The position numbers and the translations under genes are program-made. From Cristatella mucedo (lineage: Eukaryota; Bryozoa; Phylactolaemata; Cristatellidae): DNA of 64,000 nucleotides. Position 1 is the stretch's first letter, and every line of letters begins with the position of its first letter. The notes beneath the pieces are model-generated. The model made no database searches and was not told where the DNA came from. It worked only from the letters and a program-made list of their open reading frames with translations. Positions 35,201 to 47,079 of this stretch are shown here, in pieces. The stretch covers positions 13,569,001 through 13,633,000 of the forward strand of contig WPIO01000003.1 of assembly GCA_009760855.2 (NCBI GenBank), in the 5' to 3' direction.

Positions 35201-36139
35201 ATGCTTCGTCAAGAGAAGAGCAGCCCTGCCTGGCAAGCTAGCCCTCTTAAGGCAAGCCAACGGCCACCACTGCCGAAAGCCGAGTATAGGTCCTGAGTAC
35301 AACACAGCTACTACAATGCAGCTACCGAGGGCCTACCAAAGGGTCTGCCAGAGGGATGGTGGGCAGCAGGGAGAGGGGGAGTGACAGAAGCTTGGACCGA
35401 AGGGCTAGCTAAACATCGAGATGCAGGGGGACATGCACTAGAGAGGGGGCAGGCTAGCAACAACGAGCAGTTGGAAAGAGAGAGGGGCAGAGAAGCTCTG
35501 CATAAGTAAACTGGTTTCATGCCAGACTTCACCAAGCCAAGCAAGGTCAACGACAGTAATTACAAGAAAAGAATCTGACTGCAAGTCGATGTGGGGAGAC
35601 GCTACTGATGGGACACACACACTTGATGGTGCATTCGTGAAGGGACTGCTGCATTGGGGCAGGAAGCAAGTCGAGCTCCAGAGGACTGGGCTAGTAGAAC
35701 TTTCCGCTGACATGACGTAGCTCTAAAAACTACGACCGAGGCAGACTAGCAAGATGCACGGCGAGTCTGTGCAGTTTTCAAGGACAAAGTGGCATAATTA
35801 TCCAGTCTGTAAGTCATCATGTTTGCCATAAGAAATAGCAGGAGGGTTATGTCAATAAGGCCAATCGCAGCTTCGTACAAAGAGAACTGGCACTGCTCAG
35901 CTACATATTATCCCGGATAATCACGGGATGCTTTGGAAGACCAGGACACAGCTGCCTAAAAACGACAAAATTTCCGAGTGCCCGACGTAGCACTGTAGTA
36001 GGTGCCGTGCAACATGCAATGCCTTGTGTCCAGTAGCAATTCAAGTGCAGTCTCCTGTAGGGGGTGGCAGCTTTCTTCATCTATCTAGGCTTAGATCTAG
36101 CCAGCTCCGCGGCTGCTCCTGCAGCATCCCAGCGCAGCT

Positions 36140-36305
36140 GACACACTGGTTTGGCCCAGGGGTTAAGGCTTGCCTAAACCAAGGTCAAGGCTAATATATT
36201 TCATGACCGAGGTCGTAGGCTCGAGCCCTCCCCCATTCCGATGGCAAACGTGAAGGAGCCTGAATAGAGATTAAGTTATCTTCGGGCGCTATACAAAATA
36301 ATTAT
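36140..36305 (+). repeat. SINE-A copy
   Basis: GGTTTGGCCCAGGGGTTAAG, GTCGTAGGCTCGAGCC, GAGATTAAGTTATCTTCGGG and a shortened tail. Confidence 0.85.
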
Positions 36306-37332
36306 GTAAGCTCCAGGGCCACTGCCTGCACGTCAGCAGTGAGAAATGTATAAACCCTGAAATACTTCATCATCAGGCTTTGTATCGTGACACCAGCTAG
36401 CGACAGAGAGTACCAAGTGGCTTGACTCTGTGCAGCGGAAGTCACCGAGTGTCAAAAACCACTGCTTGCCAAGAACCTTCGTGCTTAAGTGATTCTTTGG
36501 CTGCTCGCGACTGCCAGCTACAAGCAAATGGTAGACTACTAGAAAGCAGCCACGGTTGCTTACCCTGCCTGGTTATTCGCCCGGGCTGATGCCAAAAGTA
36601 GCATAGCTGCTAGCATTCACTATTAGCAGACATTTTGCTCCACTTGGGTGCTTTAAGCTTTACGATGCGTACTTGATGCTGTACTAGTTTAAATCTGCCC
36701 AATTCTCTTCCGTACACATGAATCAGTGTATGCATGGTCACAGCGATGAGTTGCTAAAATCTATCAAGCTTTCTCAGCAAATGAAATAGGATTACTGAGT
36801 AAGGCATTGTGATACAGCCGCACAAATGCACCATTTCCTCTCGGAAATGAAAAAGCAGCTGCATTTTTCACGAGCATGCTTATCAAGACTGCATGGATAA
36901 AGTGTGCAGCTGGTTATGTGAAAGCAGCTTGCACGGCAGCAATCTGTCAGCCAAAGTGCAAAGGGAGAGGGTCTATTTACAAATATGCATACAACGGCAC
37001 CAACGATAAGACAGCACATGAACTCTTACTAGAGTAAAACCAATAAGAAAAGCCCACCAAAAGGCAGTGCACACAGTGATTGTGCAACAGTGCTTCTTCC
37101 TAAAACAAAGTTGAACGAAATTGTGGCAACTGACAACGTGCGGGAACTACACTGTAGACCCAGCTGGACAACAGTGCAGCACAGGGTGTCAATTACAGAC
37201 TTCTCGGTCTGGTCAGCCTATGACTTACACATTGCATCTATCGCCACGCATGGCATCCAGACATTAGCCGAAAGCGAGACTGAAATGCCAAAACACGCGA
37301 TCCTTTCCATTGCCTTCTCCTGCCTTACTTAC

Positions 37333-37606
37333 CATGGCAGGAGCTTCTTCGTCCGGCTAAAGCGCTAGGCTTGATGTACAGTACAACAAAGTATAGAAGC
37401 CCGATCACAAGTAGCAGCAGAAACAATATGCTTTTCCATCTTGACCTGAAAAAAATTCCACACACCGTGTTCACTTCGGGCAATCCCGCAAAGCAGCAGC
37501 AGCACGACGCCAACGAGCGGTCGCCCATATGGCGCTCGTGCCGTGCAGCGGCAGGCTGACTTGCAGGCACTGACGCGCCAGCTGCATCGTACGACTTGCA
37601 CGGCAT
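37333..37606 (-). CDS. KIAA2013: KIAA2013 homologue, exon 1 (N-terminal membrane anchor)
   Basis: This exon has 91 codons plus one base from an ATG at 37606, ending at a good donor (CATG/GTAAGT). It starts with an Ala/Cys-rich leader containing a Cys run (CCCCF), followed by basic residues and a hydrophobic stretch (ILFLLLLVIGLLYFVVLYI), which fits a type II signal anchor like the N-terminal hydrophobic segment of human KIAA2013. It ends in phase 1, and joining to exon 2 gives GAT (Asp). The start is uncertain. A second in-frame ATG lies 26 codons further in, and an acceptor-like TTTTTTTCAG just before the membrane segment would allow an upstream exon to replace the leader. The only support is the hydrophobic segment, the phase match and the position upstream of the conserved exons. 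Confidence 0.6.
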
Positions 37607-38879
37607 GCGGTTGGAAAAGTCACAGGAAGTGCCGTGCGATGGAGGTGCAGGAGATTGGGCTGCCCCGACAGCCTACTTCGCGAAGCGCCCGTTCGGCAGA
37701 CTGGGCGCCCAGCAGCCGAGCGGAAGTATGCCTGCTGTAGTCGGCGACACGTGTTGAAACATGTTCTGGGCTCGCGTCAAGACGGGCGTGCGAAATAGTG
37801 GCCCGATTAAAAGCCGCTGGTCTGAGGTTACAATGATTCATCCGCAGTAGCTCGCAGCTCCTGCAGTGCTGAGCGAAAGCAAACGGGCCGTAACGACTGG
37901 TGGGTGTGCTCATTGGGTACAGCGGCCGAGGCGATGAGCCGGCCGATGGTACATGTCGCTTTGACCAGCATTACACACTGGAGGAAGGAACTTACCACAA
38001 GCTTAGCCTGAACTTGAAACCTTTTTGAGAAAAGCAGAAACCACTTACTGACCATCGCTTTTTCATGAGGATAACAGGACAGCTGGATGTCGCGCAGCCC
38101 ACCTAAGCGACTATGGGATAGCGGGGCAGCAAGAGCCAATGGGCAGGGTGTACCGGCGCAAACGGCTTGGAACGTACTGGCTACACTTTAGACGTTGCAA
38201 TAAGGTCGCCATAGTTCATTTGCATCGCTACTGCACGGCGGCATATGCATTTAAATCTGGGTACGTCCGAGGACGAGGGAACCCCAGCGTCCTCGGACTA
38301 TATGCGAAGGTCAAAATTTATCTGTACCTCTCCTCTCATTCATTGTTTATTATCAGAGAATATGTTTAAAGAGCTATTATAATGATACAAATATAGATAT
38401 ATGCGAAAGAAGGGCGTAGTTGATATTTTAGCCGCGAGTTCACCCGGCCTTGACCTCCGACTGCGGGCCTTGCTTCTCGTAGGATACCATACGCCACTAA
38501 CTCGGTGTCCCCTTCTCGGCCTCATCGTGGTGTCGTCGCACCCCTGCTTTTGCACCATCAACGAAAAATAGGTGAAAAAACTTGAGATACCAGTGAGTGC
38601 ATTTAAATGATGAGATAGATGCTCTGTCTGCTCTGAGTTGTCGCCCATTCAGTCGCTTATAGCGTGAGAAAGCGGCGTCGCTGCCGTTGCCTGGGGACAG
38701 TAGCTCAAATGGAGTACTCTCGGTATTGTTTTGTGAAACTGCCCGACACAGTGGAAAAATATTTCGATTGTTTTCTTCATTTCACATAAATATTTGGCCT
38801 TCCTGAAGCTATTCGGCGGTGACGTAGCTGTGTCTGGGCTGCTACACAGTGCAGTTTCGAGTTGGCAGTACTTCTCGTT

Positions 38880-38945
38880 ATAATATTAGACAAGTATATA
38901 GCGCACCAAGAGAACTTAATCTCTTCATAGGCACTTCAAGTATGA
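38880..38945 (-). repeat. SINE-A 3'-end fragment
   Basis: TATATAGCGCACCAAGAGAA then CTTAATCTCTTCATAGGC, the reversed SINE tail without the tRNA-like head. Confidence 0.6.
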
Positions 38946-39896
38946 TGTAAAAGAATTATTGATGCTTTAATAAAAGTTCGTTGTTATTCCATAGAGGCCT
39001 GTGACTTTTAAATGACATCACTTTACGCCTCCCAAGTTCCATAAGAGGATAGTTTGCTCTAGACTAGACTGGCTGACCTAGTTAAATAAAATTCACCTAG
39101 GTTTTCGAACTAATGCTGTAAATTTCCGGCGAAATTTTTCAAGTCAAAGTTCTTAGATATATAGGTTTTTTGCAAAAATTGAGCCCGATTCTCTTCAGCC
39201 ACACACGTATTACCTCAGGGTGCTTTACTCGATTTAAGCTGCATCATTGTGTGAAGTTAGTTCAGGTTAACAATCCGAAAAACGGAAGGATTCCGCTTTA
39301 CAGGTGGTGATTGCGTTAATAGCAAGCTGCAGTGCGTGTGGCTCACCCGACTTCATATTTACCTAGTGCCGATCGGGGCCTGACGTCTATCGTAGTGAAA
39401 TATACGAGAACAGAATATGTATTGTCGTCCGCGGCACTAGGCAATAATGGAACCCCAGGTTCTGATGATGCGAGAGAGGTAAACGTCGTAGCCCTCATTG
39501 ATTGAACAGCCACAAGAATTTTGTGCGCACTTTTGCTTGTGTCACTGCCATCAGCATTTGTTGGCTGGGAGATGGTTTCGACAGCTTCACTTCGTCATTT
39601 GCGTCTTTCTGGTGTAGTTCGAGTTAGAATTTAAGATCCAGGAGTTTCAGCCACTTAATGATCTCTAGCTACGTGTCTTGGATTACAGTAAGTTTTAGCA
39701 TATAGTTGTTATAAGATGAATTTGAGTGCTCTCTGGGCAGGAGGTATTTAATAATGCATATTCATACTCGCTGAGACTTTATGCGGCAGTATCAGCAAAA
39801 TCACGCAGTAGACTATCCGTGTGAAATCAGCAAAAGAATGGTGGTTATGTTGCAAAGCTGCCACTGTGCCACTTCTTGTCAGGAGACAGGTTTGTG

Positions 39897-40190
39897 GCTG
39901 TTAACCCCATTTCATATGAGTTCTATCGAGTACATGCACGCACGGATAGGCGTGGCTAATTGGTTTTTAAGAGCCACGTGTTATGGATGATGACCTTTGG
40001 GTCTGTTGGTGCATTCCCAAAGTAGCTGTAGTTTGTATACTCGGGTTTCTCGGTCTTCATATGATGTGAAAGAGCAGATGACCACTTTGAACAGTGGCAG
40101 GCCCAAAACGTTTGACTGTGAGACATGGCCATGTAGAATGCATGTTGCTGCCTTGGTTCGTTGGTCGATGTCTGTTGGCAAAGTGTTGCA
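39897..40190. repeat. dispersed repeat, copy 1 (family unknown)
   Basis: About 290 bases that recur at 43,997-44,310 with roughly 85% identity by eye, for example GATGATGACCTTTGGGTC, GTGAAAGAGCAGATGACCAC and GTAGAATGCATGTTGCTGCC. Both are in the same orientation. I see no protein motif in any frame. Confidence 0.85.
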
Positions 40191-41159
40191 ATGAATCGGC
40201 AGCCAGTCAAGTGGAACGGTCTGCAATTGCCTATGTGCATTATGTTATAGATGCAGGCACTGGGCTTTAGGACACCAGGCCACAGTGCCAGAGATGCGTA
40301 TCACTGGGTTCATTCTTTAAACATCACGTGCGGCTGTTTGAAAGTGAAACACTACGATAACGTAGAGAGACTGTCAAGGTCTGCATTTATGTGTTTGAGA
40401 GTGCTTGATAGGGATCACTTTCAGCTAAACCTGCAGGCCAGATGGCAAGTGAAAGGCATAGGCAGCCTAGTTCCTTGCGTGATTGATGTCTGATCACCTC
40501 TGCTTCACCTCGAAGAGGTTCTGAGCCTGCATCTGCACTCACGGCATCTCGAACCGGACACCAAAGTAACTCTGGCTTGCCTGCCGCCTTCCCTTCCCGT
40601 CATGTTGGTTGTGCCTTGTTGAATATGTAACTGTCATTTTAATGCCATAACACATTAGTAGTTAAAACCTACACTGTGTCCTTCAAATCAGAGGGCAGAG
40701 TCTTCTCTGCAAGCAACTTGTAGTTATGAAATACTTGCTTCCTAGGAAGGGCAAGAGCTTTTTTCAACTAAACATGGAACTTGTTACCTTATAATTCCCT
40801 CAACCTGTCTCTTGCTTCCTCGTTTTAAACCGGCAGTACCACTGAGTGACCCCGTGGTTATTTAGGATGCTCTGCAAGTTACGCATTTAATGTTTGCACA
40901 CATGTGTAGTGCTCTATTGTCCTTCTTACATCACTTTGGAACAAGGAAGGGAATAGAAAGCTAGAGCAAGTACAGGCATTCAAATGATGTAGCTAAGTGC
41001 ATTCAAATGGATACAGACATGCATGTTGCTTCTTTGATTGAGCTTTAGCATCATCTTGCATTATATGATGCATCAATCTATTAGATATTCAGACTGATAA
41101 CTTTCAAGAAAATTGATATTCTGCCATTTTACCAAATTGCTAATATAAATAAATAAATA

Positions 41160-41340
41160 AATGCTAGCTGATTTAACAGCCTCTTTTGTATAGCGACAGA
41201 AGAGCCTTTCAGGCTATCACCACCACTTGCAGTGGCAATAAAGGATCGCCTACTGCAGGATTCGAGCCCACGACCTCGGGGCCGAGGTCGTGAAAAGCAA
41301 CCGCCTTACCTAGTGAGCCATTACGGCTGTCATCCACAAA
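41160..41340 (-). repeat. SINE-B copy, best preserved
   Basis: Minus strand: GCTAGCTGATTTAACAGCCT, CACTTGCAGTGGCAATAAAG, reversed B box ATTCGAGCCCACGACCTCGG. A palindrome of 11-base arms (41269-41279 and 41282-41292) overlaps the B box. Confidence 0.9.
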
Positions 41341-42242
41341 GCTCACAATGTGGACAATGTCAATGTTTGATGTTTTAAAAAATGGTTATGTTAGGATAGT
41401 TTACAGGCAATCACCGTGGTGCTAATATCACTCAGTGACGGTGGAAAAAACATTTGTTGCCAATAGCTGGGATATTTGTAGCTTGGACTTATCACTTTTC
41501 TTGATGATACGACGAATAATAGTGAGTGCACTGCCAGTGAAAGCGACCCTGTAAAGTTGCATTTCATTCAGAGTGTGTGCCGTGTGGGAGCGGTGCTCAA
41601 ATTAGGACGGCTGGTAGCAGAAGAGCTTCTGAGTCAAATGTTAAGAAAATAAACACCAGATATGGAATGGTGTGATTCATCCTGTTGCTCGGCAGCCAGT
41701 ATAGTTTGATGCATTTTGATGCATCCTGTGTTCCGGATCCCAACTCTGTATGGCTGCTTGGCTTATTTGAGTCTTTTGACAGAAACAAAATCGAGCAGAT
41801 TGATAATTAAGACCAAAATTAAGTACTCCCTCCTTAAATTATGGACCGTGTGTGAAGTTGCAGTTGTTGTGCCTGACCGATGTTTTGCTCGCAACCTTGC
41901 AGGCGTCCTAAGGGATGCCTCACCCAAGGCCAAGTACATCTTTTGTTACTGGTCTCACAGGCAAGGGACTCGGAGGTCGAAGAGCTCTTTACCTCAAAAC
42001 TGGCATGGGCTACATTGTCTTGCTCCTGCTTTACCACATCCACATGTCAGCATCAGCAAGGTCAACCAGTCCTCGACGGAGGTTGTGCACATGTCGACAT
42101 CTCCATTCCTCTTAACCAAGCGGCTACCTCCATGCACTGCTTTGCTTCCGACCGTGGTGCGGAAAGGGGAATGGGTAACAAGGTCTCAACGAAGCCATAT
42201 CATTTCTCATTTCGTTTGCATTTGTAGATTTACTTCGACAGA

Positions 42243-42359
42243 ATGCTCGTGCCGGTGTTCACACTCAAGTTGAACCAGAAGGTCAATACTCGAATGGTAA
42301 CCGTTGGCCGCTACGATGGTGTCCACCCAAGCTTGACTGCAGCAACGACTGGAGGCAAG
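42243..42359 (+). CDS. BBS2: BBS2 exon 1
   Basis: From the ATG at 42243, 39 codons: [10 protein letters not shown], then [20 protein letters not shown] and GGK at the end. Human starts MLLPVFTLKL and has RMVAIGRYDGTHP at the same place, so the start is secure. The donor is AAG/GTTGTA. This is the first blade of the beta-propeller. Confidence 0.97.
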
Positions 42360-43996
42360 GTTGTACCAAGCTGTATATATCTACCAGCTGTCAATGTGTA
42401 GTTGAATTTGGGACAGAAGAATGCCTGCTATATATGGTTGAACATAAAATGGTCGTTGTTATGATGATGCAGTGCTTTCTAACGGCTATGCCACTGTGAC
42501 ATAGATGTATGAGACACATAGAAGCAAAAGGCCTTGCATAGCACCGAATGCAGTGGTTCGTATGATGCATTTCAATCTAGTAAATCAAGTAAAGTTTTTT
42601 TGATAGTGGTGGCAGGTGCCTTTTGGCATACGTACAGTGTACATACGTTTCGCTGTTAATATGGCTATTTTTTAATGAGTTTAATGTAATCATCATGATT
42701 AATGTGATCATTTAATGTGATCGGCATGTTGATTGCATTTTAGTCTCTTTTCGGAGGTATTATGACAGCCTTGTTGTGATGCACAGGTCCTTAGAGTCAA
42801 GTATGATCCAGCATTGTCAACGCCTGAGGAAATTAATCATAAACAATTACTTCTATCCGAATACCTCAGAATCATTGCACCGCTCAGTGAAAAGCTATGC
42901 TTTATGCCAGATTCTATTTGTCGCCTACAAAAAGCATGAAGTTTGAGAAGGCTGCACGTAGGCGTTTTAAAGCTATATGTGTGTAGGCTTAGAAATTTAA
43001 AAAGTGGCAGTTGAATAACCTGGGAACTTTGTGGTGAAAACTTTTGAAAACAGCTGCTATTTTTCATAAGCTGAACGTGGCCTGTGAAATTTGCTGACTC
43101 AAAATCAAATCTCCAAGCCAGCCGGACTGGTCGGTGGCCGATCCGGGAAAATGATCTCAGAAATGTCACCAGCATTTACTGCAAATTTGGTCCCATAAAC
43201 CTGTGCATTATCAACGTGAACAGTTTTTTATTGTACCTTAAGGTTTGCTGTCACTAACAAAATCAAACAAAAAGGTCTGCAAAGGAAGCACATGCACAGG
43301 ATACAAACGTGAATACTGATTTGTAAATTGGTAAAAGCGATTTTACCTGCTCCATAGAAAAGATTAGTAGCACATACCCAACATTCATTTCTCATAGTAG
43401 TTGGTTTATTAGGCTCTCGGAAGAGTGCGTTATTCATTCATGATCTTTGGATCTCCACTTCCTTGGAGAAAAGGGGTTATGCTAGATATTACTGTTTTTT
43501 TTTACGTACAAATACAACCAAGCTATGTATATTGGCTGATGGTCCAGTGGCATACTAGACTTAGCAGATTCAACTTATGTTACTAGTATGTATTTTTAAC
43601 TTACCTCTCAAGATTCTTTTATATTTGAAATTCTTGATTAATGGCTCCTTAAATTGGCTTCATGGCTCCATTAAATCAATTCTTTACAAAAAAAGGCGTC
43701 TTCTTACCGTCCACCAGCTTAGGTCCATTCATGCATACAATTTGAGCATCTCATCGTGGACTCAATTACTAAGAAGTTTCCGTATGCTAAATAGCAGATA
43801 TATGCAGATGATATGGAAATCGGAATCAGCTACCAGACAGCTAAAGGTTCATCATGGTTTGCAGTCGCTTTGAAGAGTTATTAAGTTTTTCAAATGCTAA
43901 ATTCATCAATTGCAGAGGATATGACTTTTTTCAAAACATTTTTAGTCATCTGTAGAGAGTATGTTTTTTCTTTTTAATTTTGCTGCTTCTTGCTCC

Positions 43997-44310
43997 ATAT
44001 GAGTTCTATTCAGTACATGCACGGAAAGTTTATTTTGAAGAGCCATGCGTTATCGATGATGACCTTTGGGTCCCTTGGTGCATTCCCAAATTAGCTGTAG
44101 TTTTTATACTTAGGTTTCTCGGTCCTCTTGTGATGTGAAAGAGCAGATGACCACTTGGAGTATAAGTACAAACACAAACTACAGCTAATATGGGAATGCA
44201 CTAACAGCAACCAACGCAGCAAGACAGTGACAGTGGCAGGCCCAAAACTATTGACTATGGGACATGGCTAGGTAGAATGCATGTTGCTGCCTTGGTTGCG
44301 TTAATCTTAT
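43997..44310. repeat. dispersed repeat, copy 2 with an internal inverted segment
   Basis: Second copy of the repeat at 39.9 kb, in BBS2 intron 1. Bases 44,160-44,222 hold an inverted copy of part of the repeat (ACTACAGCTAATATGGGAAT versus CCCAAATTAGCTGTAGT at 44,085), so this copy could form a hairpin of about 30-40 bp with mismatches. Confidence 0.75.
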
Positions 44311-44664
44311 AGTGATACTTAGGCAATCTCCAGAGTTTTTCTCGACCATTTTAACTTTCAAAAGTGTTAATGCTTATCGAAAACATGTGTAAATTTGTGT
44401 TATACCTGGCATGTGGAAAACTCATCATATGCTACAAGTGACATTAATGTGAGAACAGAGTAATTTATTTAGCTCTGATCGACCATTTCACAGTTTTAAA
44501 CTTGACTCGCCTGCTGTTGCTTGATTCTTTTAATGAAGCTCATGGTCTTTTACTCTGCTGTACGGCTTTATGCCTTTAGACTAGCAGTCACATTGATTTG
44601 CACTGCTTATGAACCATTGTATGTTTTGCATTGTGATGCGACTTGCTCTCACTATTTGTGGTAG

Positions 44665-44883
44665 GTATTCATCCATAGTCCTCATGCCAAGCAAGGCCGT
44701 GGTGGTCGCCTGCAGACCGGTCTAGAAGGTGACATTAGCTTGCTTAATATCAACCAGACTCTCAGCTCTGTCGCAGCCGGTCAGCTGAACCCATCATCAC
44801 GAAAAGATATCCTCGTCGTCGGCACACCAACTAATGTGCTTGCTTACGATGTTGATAACAACTCAGACCTGTTTTACAAGGAT
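44665..44883 (+). CDS. BBS2: BBS2 exon 2
   Basis: 73 codons between TATTTGTGGTAG and AAGGAT/GTATGT. It reads VFIHSPHAKQ, DISLLNINQTLSSVAAG, then DILVVGTPTNVLAYDVDNN and SDLFY. The last block is nearly identical to human ([20 protein letters not shown]). It is three codons shorter than the human exon, in the variable stretch after the PH motif. Confidence 0.97.
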
Positions 44884-46089
44884 GTATGTATGCCATCTGG
44901 TTAGCATAACTTGAAAAATTATTTGATTGCCTTTGCTATTTTGGAATATTGAGTGACCGAAGGCAATCTGTCACGGGGATCGACGATTTGTATACGACTG
45001 AGTTATGACTGTCAAAATGGCAAGTCGGTCTTCTTTTTCTGGTGCTGTGACAGTGCTGGACAGAACATCTAATGGCTGAGAGCATAGACTTGTAAACTGA
45101 CCAACATCATAAGGGTCGTCATGGGTATTAATTCTAGAATATAACTCTTAGTTAATTGTTACGTCGGCAAGGATGTATTATATTGTGAAATTGCAGCCGC
45201 ACTGCTTATTGCTGAGTGCCTATATCCTTGCATGATGAGGATTAATTCCTCATAATTATGCTCCATCCAAATCATTGTACTCGTGATGCACATCAAGAAC
45301 TCATACATTTTTGAAAAATTAAAGATATAAATCACCTCTAAAACATGCTTAGAAATAGCTCTTAGCACGAATTCAATTACAAAAATAGAGTGAACATAAA
45401 GCTATCTTACCCTTAGCACCCATTGGCATGGTGCATTTGTTGATGGTTAACACATGCTCAAGTTATGACTTTATTCCACTAGCATATGATAGAGTGTGAG
45501 AGATAGAGAGTGACAGGGAGAGGTCCGATTAGGCTGAACAGCAGGTAGAGAAGGGTGCATCCGTTTAGCCCAAGCGGCACGAGGGAAGTGTCCTTTGTCT
45601 GCTGCAGCAAGACTGATGTTGCTTAAGGCGTGGCTGACCTCTAGAGGGATTGGCTTACGATTACGATTACGATTGGCAAGCGATTGAGTAGCCAGCCGTT
45701 GCTACACACCACCCGAAGTCGAATCAGAAACAAGAAAGACAATTGGATATATTTGGGATCAGTGGTTACCATACCTACATCTGCGTGTGATAGTTTGAGG
45801 AGGTCGATAGCCACATGAGATTTGGTACCAGCCAGGTTTTGGGGTTGGTATTATTTGCCGGCTGCACAAAGCAGCATCCACTCTTTCACTTCTGGTGGAC
45901 ACGGCCGTTTCCATCAAAGACAGTAGACTGGGTAGTGGCAGACAACCAAATCTTAGTGAACAGAGAGTAATCACCGTTGGGGATGCATAATGGCCTTCTC
46001 GTCAATGCTGACTTAGCCTCTTTACTAGCTCTGTGGATATCTCAGCAGCATTTGGTACCAGTGATCAATAAGTCCTTAAACACCTATCA

Positions 46090-46860
46090 CTTTGCCTGGG
46101 TGTCACTGGTACTAAACTGCAATAGTTGAGGTCTCTGTGAGAGATCTCAAAGCATAGATGTCAATGGTGAATGGTAATCCACGAACCTTTGAAGTATAAG
46201 ATACCCGATAGATCTGTTCTTAGTGCACGTTTTTTCACAATTTATACTCTCCCTTTTTCCAAAGCAATCGCCAATGATGATCTAATCTTCCATTTTTATG
46301 CAGATGACACATAGTTGACACATAAACACGTAGACAACTAAACTTGTATTATTCCTTACTTTTCAACAATTCGAACTCTCTCTAACCTTGCAGCATGTAT
46401 TATTAGCATTCACACTGGGATGGTAGCAAACTTTCTCAAAGTGAGTGACGATAAAACCAACTTACTATTTGTAGACAAACCTAGTGTTATTCGGAAATGA
46501 AAAAGTTTCAAAACAGGCTTGGCCTGCAAATCTCCCAGTGCACGCTGGCTGGATTCTTGTTTTAAAAGCGTCCTTCCACTGAATGGCCACTTCAGAGCCA
46601 CAGTAAAGTCTGTCTTACTTTCAGCTATATACCATTGGCAAAATTCTTTGGCCTGCTTAGATAAGGATACCACATCCAAGCTGGCCCATGCATTTGTGAC
46701 ATTCCATGTCGACTTTTATAACTCTGTCCTGCGTGTTCCCAAAGCCATGAACTCACTACCTACTGAAGTCTCGACAATCCCCAGACTTGACGACATTTAA
46801 AAAGAAGTTTAAACACACCTCTCCTCTCAGTAGATGTTCCATCCCCGTGAATTATCCTTT
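46090..46860 (+). mobile_element. CR1/L2-like LINE fragment with reverse transcriptase YADD box
   Basis: Plus strand, in BBS2 intron 2. One frame has FHFYADDT, the catalytic RT motif, near 46.29 kb; others have VANFLKVSDDKTNLLF and KLAHAFVTFHVDFYNSVL. A truncated C-terminus (AMNSLPTEVSTIP) follows after an internal deletion. Frameshifted and inactive. Confidence 0.75.
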
Positions 46861-47079
46861 ACATGCGTATGCATGCTGACACTTTTATCACTAACAATCG
46901 AAATAATTCCTTCACCAGCATTTGTAAGATGTCTAAAAAGAGTATTAGTTTTATTAAGACACTATCCAGAAGCTTTATTACCATTATTGTGATTTTTATT
47001 AAGGCTGAGCCATCTCCTTAAAAAGCTAACCTCTAAGCAATTTTCAAGCTATGCTTTTTTCCTTCAATCCAAAACATAA

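Larger units (their letters stand above)
2861..37606 (-). other. KIAA2013: gene span: KIAA2013 homologue, conserved single-pass or two-pass membrane protein
   Basis: This is a minus-strand gene of about 35 kb whose product is collinear with human KIAA2013 (as I remember it; I believe the family is Pfam DUF2152). Exons run from 37.6 kb down to 2.86 kb. They encode an N-terminal hydrophobic anchor, a long, probably lumenal or extracellular domain, and a C-terminal membrane segment followed by a short basic tail. The located exons give about 570 codons without the uncertain exon at 14.4 kb; the human protein is roughly 630 residues. Splice phases agree at seven junctions (E1-E2, E2-E3, E3-E4, E7-E8, E8-E9, E9-E10, E10-E11), which is strong internal support. 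Two coding segments remain unlocated (between 24.4 and 14.5 kb, and between 11.0 and 8.0 kb). Function is unknown in any species to my knowledge. Introns are loaded with LINEs and SINEs. Confidence 0.85.
37607..42242. promoter_or_regulatory. head-to-head upstream region between KIAA2013 and BBS2
   Basis: The two recognised genes diverge from this 4.6-kb region. The left part (37.6-38.3 kb) is richer in GC and CpG than its surroundings, as expected near a start site of the KIAA2013 homologue. An inverted repeat of 11 bases (GTCCGAGGACG / CGTCCTCGGAC) lies at about 38,266-38,299. Near BBS2, GCATTTGTAG at 42.23 kb could be a 3' splice site of a 5' UTR exon just before its ATG. Repeats inside are listed separately. 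Promoter elements are not identified. Confidence 0.4.

Noticed and set aside
35200-35760. Pro/Ser/Leu-rich minus-strand frames
   Set aside because: Composition only; no motif, no splice context and no repeat of known type.
41716-42273. 185-codon plus-strand frame overlapping the start of BBS2
   Set aside because: It is out of frame with BBS2, three frames are open at once here, and none shows a family motif. Probably untranslated leader or repeat sequence.
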